Assembly: GCF_025398035.1 (NCBI RefSeq)
Contig: NZ_CP104558.1
Location: 1,922,001 to 1,986,000 of the forward strand
DNA from: Rossellomorea vietnamensis
GTDB taxonomy: Bacteria > Bacillota > Bacilli > Bacillales > Bacillaceae_B
DNA: 64,000 bases
Direction: 5' to 3'
This document shows positions 56,651 to 64,000 of this stretch, piece by piece. A model generated the notes under the pieces. That model was not told the origin of the DNA. It did not search any database and was given only the letters and a program-made list of their open reading frames with translations. The translations under genes were made by a program, and so were the position numbers. Within the stretch, counting starts at the first letter, position 1. Each line of letters begins with the position of its first letter.

Positions 56651-57262
56651 GTGCAAAAGAAAACACTCACATTCAAGCTGTCTGATGACGGATACTATGA
56701 GCTCCTCAAATACATGCCCTACTTTAGAAAAGTTCACTTGTTTGGAATTATAGGCGTGTTCGTGATCTCCGCAGTATTATTTTTGTCCTTGAATCATTCA
56801 TTTCAAGAATCAGCCAGTACATCTTCCCAACTGATATTCGAGCATATATTGCAAGTAATGTTTCCAGCTCTATTGGCATTTGGTATATCCCTTGTGGTAC
56901 TCCTGGTGTTCTATCTGTATTTCCGCTTCCGAATCAATGCTTTCCTGAAAAAATCAGCCCGTCGATTAAAAGAGAAGTATCAACCAGCAAACGATGAGGA
57001 ATACATCATTGTGTTTGATCGGGATCAAAACGCCTTCTTCCTTGGAAATCGACAACAGCAGATAGAGATTGGTCAGAATTTAAAAGTGGTATCTACTTCT
57101 AGTCATCTTCTTTTTTATGATGGGGAAGGGAAGTCTCAGGAGAAGTTTTATATTCCTAAGGATGGGGATATAGAACATGAGGAAAATGTAGCTTATATGA
57201 CGGATTACTTAAAGAAAACCTCTGGAGTACAGTATGAAGAAAAAGGAAAAAGACCGTCGTGA
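56651..57262 (+). CDS. YcxB-like membrane protein
   Basis: 203 aa: a short N-terminal strand region (LTFKLSDDGYYELLKYMPYF), two membrane helices (about 29-48 and 72-98), and a C-terminal PH-like YcxB domain (EEYIIVFDRDQNAFFLGNRQ, LLFYDGEGKSQEKFYIPKDG). Start GTG 56651 after AGAGGAGAAG. Family function unknown. A hairpin terminator overlaps its stop codon. Confidence 0.75.
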   Translation: MQKKTLTFKLSDDGYYELLKYMPYFRKVHLFGIIGVFVISAVLFLSLNHSFQESASTSSQLIFEHILQVMFPALLAFGISLVVLLVFYLYFRFRINAFLKKSARRLKEKYQPANDEEYIIVFDRDQNAFFLGNRQQQIEIGQNLKVVSTSSHLLFYDGEGKSQEKFYIPKDGDIEHEENVAYMTDYLKKTSGVQYEEKGKRPS

Positions 57263-57285
57263 ATGTGTCCACGACGGCCTTTTCC
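57248..57285 (+). terminator. Terminator after the YcxB-like gene
   Basis: CCGTCGTG, loop AATGTGTC, CACGACGG then CCTTTTC; usable in both directions between convergent genes. Confidence 0.82.
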
Positions 57286-57305
57286 CTTTTCACTCCTAAC
57301 ACACA

Positions 57306-58070
57306 CTATTGTTTCTTCTGAATCCAATGCTCCCAGGTATGCAACCCTTTTTCACAAAGAGGATTCGTATTTTTCCCTTCTTGGAATGCTTTGAATGTCT
57401 TGCCTGGAAAATAGGGAAGCGGGATTAATACCCGGTTTACTTTGCTTTGCTCTTTCCAACTCATATACATTTCCTTTAGGGATAATATTTCCGGCCCCCC
57501 GAAATCTTCTACTCTGCCCAACGGTCCATTTTTAACTATTTGAATGAACGTTTCTGATACTTCATCTACATCACAAGTTTGAAACTTCAGGTTGGTAGGT
57601 ACTATACATATTGGGAATTTCGCAAGAATGCTTATTAATTTGTCTACTAAGTTATGGAACTGTGTCACTCTCATAATAGAATAGGGAGTGCCACTTTCCA
57701 TGATCATTGCTTCTGCTGAACGTTTTGCCCTGTAGTATTTCATTGGTATGTCATCTATCCCAACTATCGAGGGATAAATAAAGTGCTTCACTCCGTTTTT
57801 TATGCATTCTTCCAAAAGGAGGGACGTTCCCATCACATCAACTTTCTCCGTGTTTTTTGCTGGACTGGTAGCAGCATGAAATACCACCTCTACACCAGAA
57901 AGTGCAGTGCTCAATCCCTCACCCGTTTCCAGGTTGAGGTAGGTCCACTCAGCTGGTGATAAAGATGGTCTGTTTCTTGAAGCAAGCACTACTTCATAGC
58001 CGTTTTCCTTTGCCAAAGCTGCGAAACTACTACCTAAGACACCTGTACCACCAGTCACGAGGATTTTCAT
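57306..58070 (-). CDS. NAD(P)-binding SDR/NmrA-like protein
   Basis: 254 aa: nucleotide-binding motif KILVTGGTGVLGSSFAALAK, GVEVVFHAATSPAKNTEKVD, YPSIVGIDDIPMKYYRAKRS and a substrate region without the classical YxxxK in a strong context. Atypical extended SDR of the NmrA/YwnB kind, possibly a quinone or flavin reductase or a redox sensor. Single gene. Confidence 0.85.
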   Translation of the reverse strand: MKILVTGGTGVLGSSFAALAKENGYEVVLASRNRPSLSPAEWTYLNLETGEGLSTALSGVEVVFHAATSPAKNTEKVDVMGTSLLLEECIKNGVKHFIYPSIVGIDDIPMKYYRAKRSAEAMIMESGTPYSIMRVTQFHNLVDKLISILAKFPICIVPTNLKFQTCDVDEVSETFIQIVKNGPLGRVEDFGGPEILSLKEMYMSWKEQSKVNRVLIPLPYFPGKTFKAFQEGKNTNPLCEKGLHTWEHWIQKKQ

Positions 58071-58211
58071 ATAAGGATCTTTCCTTCCTAATTAAGTATA
58101 TTCTTTATAAATACGTGATTGATGTTCCCGCCATACTAAAAAATTCAAAGGTAGTTACGATATTAAAAGACTGCAGAGTTACAGTGTTCTTTCACGGTCA
58201 TCACCATAATA

Positions 58212-58236
58212 AAAAAGCCCACAAACTTGCGGGCAC
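58212..58236 (-). terminator. Terminator of the DUF819 gene
   Basis: Minus strand: GCCCGCAAGTTTGTGGGC then T6, directly downstream of the stop. Confidence 0.9.
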
Positions 58237-58241
58237 ACCTC

Positions 58242-59468
58242 TCACATCAAACCAGAAAACCACAATCCCAATGTCGTCCCAATATAATTCCCAATAATAT
58301 ACCCCAACGTACCCACTACAAGAATCGGTCCAATCAAATCCTTCCACCCTTTCGCAATGGCCATCGCAGCAGCCGTGGTCGGCCCTCCGACATTGGCATT
58401 GCTTGCGAGAAGGATCTCTTCAAGGTCATACTTTAATAGCTTTCCTGCAGTCAGTGACACAGCCATGTTCACTACGACAATAATGAACACGAATACTAGC
58501 AGCAGCGGAGCATTTTGGACAATGAGCGGAATCGATGCCGGAATCCCAATCACCACAAAGAACAAGTAAATGAGGAACGTACCGATTTCCTGGCTTCCAT
58601 TAATCGATTCAAAGTACTTCGGAAACAGGGCAAGTGCCAGGAATGTCAATGTCGTCAACATTAAGTACTGGTCGCCGAACAACCCATTCAGCAAATTGAG
58701 GAAAAAAGACGTCCCTTCACCGGAAGGAATTACTCCGTCCAGGAATTCCGCGATTTTAAACGATACCATCACCAGAAGGAAGGCTGTCCCTACAGACAAG
58801 GCAATATCCTTTAGAGAGATATCCTTCCGCTCCCAAAAGCTTTCCGCAAGAGTCTTTCCCTCTTCTTTCATTCTTCCGCTCTCCACGTTTTCCACATGGG
58901 GTGCGTTAAACCTTCTTCTGAAAAAACTCATGGCAGGGATCATCATCAGAACAATGAAATAAATCGCCATCATTAAATTATCCGCGACCACGGCGGAAGA
59001 AACCATTTCCCCAGGCGCTTCAAACTTTGCTGCCATCGCTGCAAAATTGACCCCGCCGCCAACATAAGAGGCACTGAGCATCGCACCAATCTTATCAAGG
59101 ACCGGTATATGATCCTTTAACAAAAAGAAACTGATGATCACCCCTGCAACCGTACCGATGGAGCTGATCAAGAAAAGAATGAGAAGCCGTCCACTTTCCT
59201 GCCATATCTTTTTAAAATTCACATGGAAAAGCAGCAACGGAATCGCAAGGGGAATGATGAATGTCCAGACAGCATCATAAACAGGTGAGGCTGTTGGAAT
59301 GACTCCCGTATTTGATAGTATAATAGCCCCGATCAGCGCAACAATCGCACCGGATATCTTCGCCGCCCAGCTGTAGCGCTGTTCTAAGTAGATACTTGCT
59401 GAAGCCCAGACTACTATAATTCCCCATAATGTTATGTAATCATCTGCTTTGATAAGTGTCCCTTCCAA
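58242..59468 (-). CDS. DUF819-family membrane protein
   Basis: 408 aa with about ten membrane segments: MEGTLIKADDYITLWGIIVV opening, DKIGAMLSASYVGGGVNFAA and LLASNANVGGPTTAAAMAIA typical of DUF819 (YjcL-like), probably transporters. Start TTG 59468 with AAAGGAGG upstream; Bacillus relatives often use similar starts. Substrate unknown. Confidence 0.9.
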   Translation of the reverse strand: MEGTLIKADDYITLWGIIVVWASASIYLEQRYSWAAKISGAIVALIGAIILSNTGVIPTASPVYDAVWTFIIPLAIPLLLFHVNFKKIWQESGRLLILFLISSIGTVAGVIISFFLLKDHIPVLDKIGAMLSASYVGGGVNFAAMAAKFEAPGEMVSSAVVADNLMMAIYFIVLMMIPAMSFFRRRFNAPHVENVESGRMKEEGKTLAESFWERKDISLKDIALSVGTAFLLVMVSFKIAEFLDGVIPSGEGTSFFLNLLNGLFGDQYLMLTTLTFLALALFPKYFESINGSQEIGTFLIYLFFVVIGIPASIPLIVQNAPLLLVFVFIIVVVNMAVSLTAGKLLKYDLEEILLASNANVGGPTTAAAMAIAKGWKDLIGPILVVGTLGYIIGNYIGTTLGLWFSGLM

Positions 59469-59619
59469 AACGTTTCCTCCTTTTTACAGTTATTCTCACT
59501 ATCCATATAGTACCTGTAGTAGGTGGAAAATTCAAAATATTATCGATAGGAAGACCCCCTGTATTTTCCAACTCGTGTATACTATTTATAGAACAAATCA
59601 AAATCCGGAGGGAAAAACA

Positions 59620-60378
59620 TTGTCTATAGCAGCCTACTCAAAGTTCAATCAATATAAAAATAAAATCCATTCATTAGCGAAACCGACCTCAAATGAATCC
59701 CTTATGAATGAAACATTCCTATTAGAAAAAGACCCTAAGAAGAAACTCGAAATCTACTACGCTCCTTTTGAACACCTAAACGAACAGGCCAAAGTAGTCA
59801 TCGTCGGAATCACCCCTGGCCTTCATCAAATGAAAAAGTCATTTGAAACAGTATGGAATCTAAAAGATGCGAACCTCACTGACGAAGACGTTTTACACGA
59901 AGTCAAGAAGAACTCAAGCTTTGAAGGTCCGATGAGAAAGAACCTCATCAATATGTTGGATGAACTTAACCTTCCCAATCACTTAGGGATTTCATCCACA
60001 AGTGAGCTATTCGAATCATCCAGCCATCTGGTACAAACCACTTCCGTCCTCCCTTATCCCGTTTTCTATAACGGCAAGAACTACAGTGGCTCCACGCCAA
60101 ACATCGTAAAGACTGAGGTCCTTAGAGAATACATACTACAATCGTTCCCTAAAGAAATGGAGCACCTAAATAACCCACTGATCGTTCCTTTAGGTGTGAA
60201 CGTCTCAAAAGCCCTTATTTATCTTGCAGAACAAGGTCTTATTGATTCTACGTCCATCTTAAACGGCTTCCCTCATCCTTCTGGAGGAAATGGGCATCGG
60301 CATAGGCAGTTTGCTGAGAATAAGGAGGAGATGATGAAGAAAATGGAGGCTTATTTTAATAAGGTTCAGCTAGCTTAG
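59620..60378 (+). CDS. Uracil-DNA-glycosylase-like protein
   Basis: 252 aa: SIAAYSKFNQYKNKIHSLAK start (TTG 59620, GGAGG 8 nt upstream), KVVIVGITPGLHQMKKSFET, LLQTTSVLPYPVFYNGKNYS-like region, PLIVPLGVNVSKALIYLAEQ and LNGFPHPSGGNGHRHRQFAE. The GITPG and HPSG motifs match the uracil-DNA glycosylase superfamily, though divergent; activity is not certain. The upstream open frame is ignored because it lacks a site. Confidence 0.8.
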   Translation: MSIAAYSKFNQYKNKIHSLAKPTSNESLMNETFLLEKDPKKKLEIYYAPFEHLNEQAKVVIVGITPGLHQMKKSFETVWNLKDANLTDEDVLHEVKKNSSFEGPMRKNLINMLDELNLPNHLGISSTSELFESSSHLVQTTSVLPYPVFYNGKNYSGSTPNIVKTEVLREYILQSFPKEMEHLNNPLIVPLGVNVSKALIYLAEQGLIDSTSILNGFPHPSGGNGHRHRQFAENKEEMMKKMEAYFNKVQLA

Positions 60379-60482
60379 GAGTGAGTCAATAAACTATGCA
60401 TGGCATGCTTGTGAAACAAATCATCAGAAAAATAGAATAATAGATTGTGAGACAGGAATCGTATAAGCAATGGAGGGTAGAT

Positions 60483-61313
60483 ATGGCGTTTAAAATTTAC
60501 ATCATGGTTTTGTTGGTCTTTTCGTTGGCGAATTTGGTGTTTTTCATCTTTTATCCCTTAAAATATCATTTGTCTCTTCGGACACTCAGGAAAACCCTTT
60601 ATACATTGTTTATAGGAGCGATATCCACCGGTTTGTTGATGGATGAACTCCAATTGTCTAATTGGGAGTTTATCTTGACCTTGACTGCAATCGTGATTTT
60701 CATGGATTTAGCCATTCTTCTCACTCCGAGCATTATGAAAATTTGGAGTGCCGAGTTTCAATATACCGATTATGTGGAAGATATTATCAAGACCAATGAC
60801 AAAATCCATAAAGCCATGGTCTACCGAGTTGAAGCAGTTTCTGAAATAATCCAGAAAAACAATGAGCTTCTCTCACCCTTAAGGGGTTACACGGAACAAG
60901 AGTTAAAAAACTATCTGGATATGTATGCCGAGAAGTTCGGATTCAATGTGCAGATTCACCGGGTCCGGGGTATAGAGTTTTCAGCAGATGACGTAGATCC
61001 GGCCGTGAAAGGTGGTTTGGCTGCTGATGAGATCCAAGCACTTGTCGAAGCCTATCGCTTAACAGAAGGAATCAGGATGACAGTAGAACAAATCAAGACC
61101 ATAAATAATTTTGACTTAAACAATGAAGAAGAGGATGTAGAAAGCCTGGCACAATCTGCTGTCGTGTCCCTTGTTGATGACGAAAGCATGCTTGTACCGG
61201 TATTTATGAATACAGACCAGTTCATTATCGTCTTAAAAAAAGAAATGGGTGATGTGTTAGAGGTAGATGCGATCCACATCACCAATTTAATCTATCTCTT
61301 CTATTCGCTTTAA
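60483..61313 (+). CDS. SpoIISA-like membrane toxin
   Basis: 276 aa: three N-terminal membrane helices (about 5-25, 37-52, 58-77) followed by a cytosolic GAF-like domain (LKNYLDMYAEKFGFNVQIHR, LVPVFMNTDQFIIVLKKEMG, VDAIHITNLIYLFYSL). This is the plan of SpoIISA, a Bacillus membrane toxin that kills when not neutralised by SpoIISB. It is longer than the Bacillus subtilis protein (about 248). ATG 60483 has GGAGG 6 nt upstream. Followed by a small basic gene, the expected antitoxin. Confidence 0.75.
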   Translation: MAFKIYIMVLLVFSLANLVFFIFYPLKYHLSLRTLRKTLYTLFIGAISTGLLMDELQLSNWEFILTLTAIVIFMDLAILLTPSIMKIWSAEFQYTDYVEDIIKTNDKIHKAMVYRVEAVSEIIQKNNELLSPLRGYTEQELKNYLDMYAEKFGFNVQIHRVRGIEFSADDVDPAVKGGLAADEIQALVEAYRLTEGIRMTVEQIKTINNFDLNNEEEDVESLAQSAVVSLVDDESMLVPVFMNTDQFIIVLKKEMGDVLEVDAIHITNLIYLFYSL

Positions 61314-61366
61314 AACGAACCGTGGTATAATGATAGAAAGACCACTTCATTAAGGGAGGGTTTTAC

Positions 61367-61552
61367 ATGATCGGACAATTTAAAGAAAAAGATTCAAGAA
61401 AAGGGAAAGTAATCACAGTAAACGGCCGGCGGGTAAAAGTGTCAACCACTGCTTCCAGAGTGACCCATCTATCTGAGAAATCAACGAGTAAAATGTCACG
61501 GAATGTCCAGCAGTTGAATAAAAAGGTGTTGCAATTTATCAACAATCAATAG
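61367..61552 (+). CDS. SpoIISB-like small basic antitoxin
   Basis: 61 aa, basic and probably unfolded alone: KDSRKGKVITVNGRRVKVST, TASRVTHLSEKSTSKMSRNV, QQLNKKVLQFINNQ. Size, charge and position directly after the SpoIISA-like gene match SpoIISB, although identity is low. GGGAGGG lies upstream of the ATG. A terminator follows. Confidence 0.65.
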   Translation: MIGQFKEKDSRKGKVITVNGRRVKVSTTASRVTHLSEKSTSKMSRNVQQLNKKVLQFINNQ

Positions 61553-61566
61553 AAGTAACTAGACTC

Positions 61567-61598
61567 GCAGGAAGCACAATCATGCATCCTGCTTTTTT
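61567..61598 (+). terminator. Terminator after the SpoIIS-like pair
   Basis: GCAGGA, loop, TCCTGC then T6. A second GCAGGATG-CAT-CATCCTGC hairpin lies at 61815-61833. Confidence 0.85.
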
Positions 61599-61670
61599 AT
61601 TTAGTAGTATACTTCTTCCCCTTCCTGAATAAGATGGATAGTAATGAAACCCTGACAGGAGGGAAAAAAC

Positions 61671-61799
61671 ATGGACAAGAACCCAAATAAGAAACCAACC
61701 CCCAAAAAAGTCACGCATCTCAAAGGCGAAACCAAAATAGATAAAAAGAATAAAGAAGCCCTGAAAGTCATTAAGTCAATCAAAGGGATGTTTGGATAA
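61671..61799 (+). CDS. Small basic protein, 42 aa
   Basis: MDKNPNKKPTPKKVTHLKGE, TKIDKKNKEALKVIKSIKGM FG; AGGAGGG 8 nt before the ATG and hairpins on both sides argue for a real gene. It is lysine-rich and shares a VTHL element and a similar helical tail with the SpoIISB-like protein, so it may be a second antitoxin-like peptide or a separate stress protein. It lies opposite the decayed flavin reductase. Confidence 0.55.
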   Translation: MDKNPNKKPTPKKVTHLKGETKIDKKNKEALKVIKSIKGMFG

Positions 61800-61834
61800 G
61801 GTAGTGGATAGACAGCAGGATGCATCATCCTGCC

Positions 61835-62226
61835 GATGATTAAGTGATCGCTCCCAAGCTGAATGATCTGTTCAAGCCTGCATTCCATTTGGATGGGGGC
61901 CTCTTTCACACGCTTCGGCCTCACAACGACACTGTCAACCCCCGTCACCCCCGCCGCTTCAAACTCACCAACGCTGCTCGTAAGGTTTTCAGCACTCTTC
62001 TGCATTTCATTTCCAAGAAATGTAATCACGACATTAATCACAAATTCTTTCTGTCCCCGAATATTAACGAGCGTATCCTTTTCCGGCCCTTCCCTCTCTC
62101 CCACACCTGGTCCAACAGAAATCGAGAGCATAGGCGGATTCCTCGACGCCACCGAAAAAAAGCTGAACGGCGCAAGATTCAATTCTCCCGATTCGGATAT
62201 GGTGGACACCCATGCGATGGAAAAAC
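61835..62226 (-). pseudogene. Flavin reductase-like gene, both ends lost
   Basis: An internal part of a DIM6/NTAB-type flavin reductase remains: SIAWVSTISESGELNLAPFS, FFSVASRNPPMLSISVGPGV, DTLVNIRGQKEFVINVV and AAGVTGVDSVVVRPKRVKEA. The normal start (PRPIAWVST and before) is replaced by a hairpin element (62227-62278) and the C-terminal third is missing at a second hairpin (61815-61833). The frame is still open but no longer encodes a full domain. Confidence 0.75.
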
Positions 62227-62278
62227 GGTGCCTGACCCCCAGCACGCTAAAGCTTTACCATGCTGGGCATCAGGCACC
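62227..62278. repeat. Long hairpin element truncating the flavin reductase
   Basis: GGTGCCTGA...TCAGGCACC outer stem and CCCAGCA...TGCTGGG inner stem. It resembles the GTCTGACC hairpins at 8527 and 46066 but is longer, perhaps another dispersed element. Confidence 0.75.
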
Positions 62279-62308
62279 AATCTTTAGTTCAAGAATGTAT
62301 AGTTATTA

Positions 62309-63268
62309 TCAATTAGAGGTCCGTCCCTCTAATGCTCTTATTGCGCTGATCGCCCCTATTTTTGTACAGACAGTAGCCCCCACGCGATTGCTGATTGAAA
62401 TGACGTTCTTTAATTCTTCGAAATCCTCCAGGAGGGCTTTCGGATCTGGATAGTGATTGAATTGATGCAGTGTCGCTCCAACGAATGCGTCTCCTGCCCC
62501 CGTTGAATCAATGGAAGGAACGGGAATGCTTGGGACGATACACGATTCTTTTCCATTTGAAACCAGTGTTCCATCCTTCCCTAGGGTGACGGCTACCGTA
62601 TTGGCTCCCAGTCTATGAAAACGTTCGACTCCATCTGATAGATGGGCGAATCCAGAAATGATCTTACATTCCTCTTCGCTTACTTTGACGAAGTCTGCTT
62701 GACTGATGCACTGTTCCGTCACCCCAATGAATTCCCCCTCTCTCCCTTTCCATAAGTCGCTTCGAAAGTTCGGATCGAAGGAGACGAACTTCCCTGCTTC
62801 TTTAACCGTTTGGATAAAGGATACGTACGCGGAATTAAAGGGATCATCCAATAAAGCGGTAGCTGATCCGAAGTGAATGATGGAAGATTCCCTCCAGCTG
62901 CTTTCATAAAGCTCTTCCTTGTTCAGATGGGCATCCGCCCCACGATTAAACACGAAATCTCTTTCCCCATCTTCTTTCAATGATACAAATGCCAGAGTCG
63001 TAGGATGATGCTCATCAAGAAGAATGGAAGAATCATCAATGGTAAGACCTTTCATAGTCTTTTTCAAAAAATGGCCGAAGGGGTCATTTCCTACCTTACT
63101 TAGGAACCTGGCGCGCCCCCCAAGTGTGGTAATGGTGGCACACACATTAGCCGGAGCCCCTCCTGCTTGCTTTGAAAAATGTTGTCCTTGAGCCAGGTCT
63201 GTATTGATATCAGTACAAAAGAAATCGATGAGCAGTTCACCGATGCACAGGATCGTGGATTCATTCAT
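62309..63268 (-). CDS. Fructokinase (PfkB family)
   Basis: 319 aa: ILCIGELLIDFFCTDINTDL, FSKQAGGAPANVCATITTLG (signature 1), KVGNDPFGHFLKKTM, VSFDPNFRSDLWKG and the catalytic DSTGAGDAFVGATLHQF. Matches bacterial fructokinases. It lies 4 nt downstream of the GH32 gene, so fructose released from sucrose or fructans is phosphorylated at once. The last residues (EGRTSN) and TAA stop come from a type-B repeat arm (62320-62336). Confidence 0.92.
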   Translation of the reverse strand: MNESTILCIGELLIDFFCTDINTDLAQGQHFSKQAGGAPANVCATITTLGGRARFLSKVGNDPFGHFLKKTMKGLTIDDSSILLDEHHPTTLAFVSLKEDGERDFVFNRGADAHLNKEELYESSWRESSIIHFGSATALLDDPFNSAYVSFIQTVKEAGKFVSFDPNFRSDLWKGREGEFIGVTEQCISQADFVKVSEEECKIISGFAHLSDGVERFHRLGANTVAVTLGKDGTLVSNGKESCIVPSIPVPSIDSTGAGDAFVGATLHQFNHYPDPKALLEDFEELKNVISISNRVGATVCTKIGAISAIRALEGRTSN

Positions 63269-63272
63269 ATGC

Positions 63273-64000
63273 TCATTCTTCCTTTCCCCAGATAGAGGAA
63301 AGCTCGGTAACCGAGAGCTCTTCTACCTTGGAAACACCTCCACGGGAAGTGAGGGAGAGGGTGGTATTCGTTCCCTTCGGAAAGATAAGATTCGTTAATA
63401 CTCCCCGTCCTCCCTGTGCGAATACTTCTAAGGAAGATGAGTCCAAGAATAACTGGAGGTTGAGCGTATCCTCCATTAATGCCACAGGACATTCGGAAAA
63501 TGCCGCAAAAGAATCCGAAAACGCGTGTTCTCCTGACTGAGTCCGATCGACCGTTAACAATTGGTTAATTCGATTGTACCGGATACTCGTTTTCTCATCG
63601 GATGAATGGTGGATAGTCAAACTGAACTCCTCTGCCTCTTTCAACGTTACAGCCAGATTCACTTCCACTAATTCATGATTCACATCCATTAAGGATGCTT
63701 CTTCCGTTACCTCTATTGCTTTAGTGACCTTTGATTCTTTTCTGATTCCGCTGATTTCGGATACAGGTTTTTGTAAAAGCTGAACACCATCTGCATTAGA
63801 AATCAAAGTCAATTCTCGAGGCAGCGTCATGGCTCCTCTCCACGTTTCAGTCGGAACCTGGTTTGCATATCTCCAGTTGTTCATCCATCCAAGACAGATG
63901 CGTCTTCCGTCCTTTTCAGGAATATCAGACCAACTTACTCCCGCATAATTGTCCCTTCCGTGATCAAGCCAGAGGAGGGTGTCCGCACCATGATGGTTGA
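63273..64000 (-). CDS. GH32 sucrose/fructan hydrolase, partial (C-terminal part)
   Basis: The visible 242 codons run off the right edge and contain DHGRDNYAGVSWSDIPEKDG, CLGWMNNWRYANQVPTETWR, GAMTLPRELTL and the C-terminal beta-sandwich (LFLDSSSLEVFAQGGRGVLT). These are the GH32 signatures of sucrose-6-phosphate hydrolase, levanase and inulinase; which of these cannot be told without the N-terminus and any signal peptide. It sits 4 nt before the fructokinase gene in a likely sucrose or fructan operon. Confidence 0.92.
   Translation of the reverse strand, partial: NHHGADTLLWLDHGRDNYAGVSWSDIPEKDGRRICLGWMNNWRYANQVPTETWRGAMTLPRELTLISNADGVQLLQKPVSEISGIRKESKVTKAIEVTEEASLMDVNHELVEVNLAVTLKEAEEFSLTIHHSSDEKTSIRYNRINQLLTVDRTQSGEHAFSDSFAAFSECPVALMEDTLNLQLFLDSSSLEVFAQGGRGVLTNLIFPKGTNTTLSLTSRGGVSKVEELSVTELSSIWGKEE

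Noticed and set aside
61601-62245. 214-codon flavin reductase frame as an intact gene
   Set aside because: Its start is encoded by a hairpin element and its C-terminal third is antisense to a small gene with unrelated sequence.

Overview
The window looks like a chromosomal segment of a low-to-moderate GC Bacillaceae bacterium (Bacillus/Rossellomorea-like; inferred, no marker gene is present). Support comes from strong AGGAGG-type ribosome binding sites, frequent TTG/GTG starts, sigma-B-type stress genes (CsbD, RsbR-like), a cre site, a DesK/DesR-like pair, SpoIISA/SpoIISB-like genes and a C30 carotenoid (staphyloxanthin-type) operon.

Layout. 0-3.3 kb: heterodimeric multidrug ABC exporter with a MarR repressor. 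3.4-27.3 kb: mostly small single-gene units (GNATs, lipoproteins, GrpB, VOC and SRPBCC proteins, MFS/SgrR-like divergent pair, orphan Dpp/Opp-type permeases, PadR/HAAS pair, CsbD, adenosine deaminase behind an adenine riboswitch, quinone reductase, RsbR-like STAS protein). These are separated by many copies of a dispersed hairpin repeat. 27.4-34.6 kb: one minus-strand catabolic operon (LacI regulator, KDG kinase, hexulose-6-phosphate synthase and isomerase, KDPG aldolase, TRAP transporter, cupin) with a readable promoter, three tandem operators and a cre site. 34.7-42.9 kb: an A+T-rich island carrying a RiPP (ribosomally made, modified peptide) cluster. 43-45.4 kb: DesK/DesR-like two-component system. 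46.1-52 kb: crtP-crtO-crtN-crtQ and an esterase. 52.4-64 kb: AbrB/Doc toxin-antitoxin, MoxR-DUF58-DUF4129 operon, YcxB-like protein, DUF819 protein, uracil-DNA-glycosylase-like protein, SpoIISA/SpoIISB-like pair, a decayed flavin reductase, and fructokinase plus GH32 hydrolase running off the right edge.

The most interesting system is at 34.8-42.9 kb. A PlcR-like regulator (HTH plus TPR-type repeats) is divergent from an operon whose first gene encodes a 52-residue exported peptide of PapR-like layout. It is followed by a B12-binding radical SAM enzyme with a CX7CX2C motif, two precursor peptides not listed as long ORFs (54 and 55 aa, 41 of the first 46 residues identical, unrelated C-terminal cores), an M16 peptidase, a winged-helix protein, an HExxH-type putative peptide beta-hydroxylase and an MFS exporter. 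The simplest reading is a quorum-sensing-controlled two-peptide RiPP pathway combining C-methylation and hydroxylation. The products and pheromone are unknown.

A second theme is a dispersed inverted-repeat family (about 25 copies or half-copies). It usually abuts stop codons, looks like a bidirectional terminator, and in several genes supplies the last codons and the stop.
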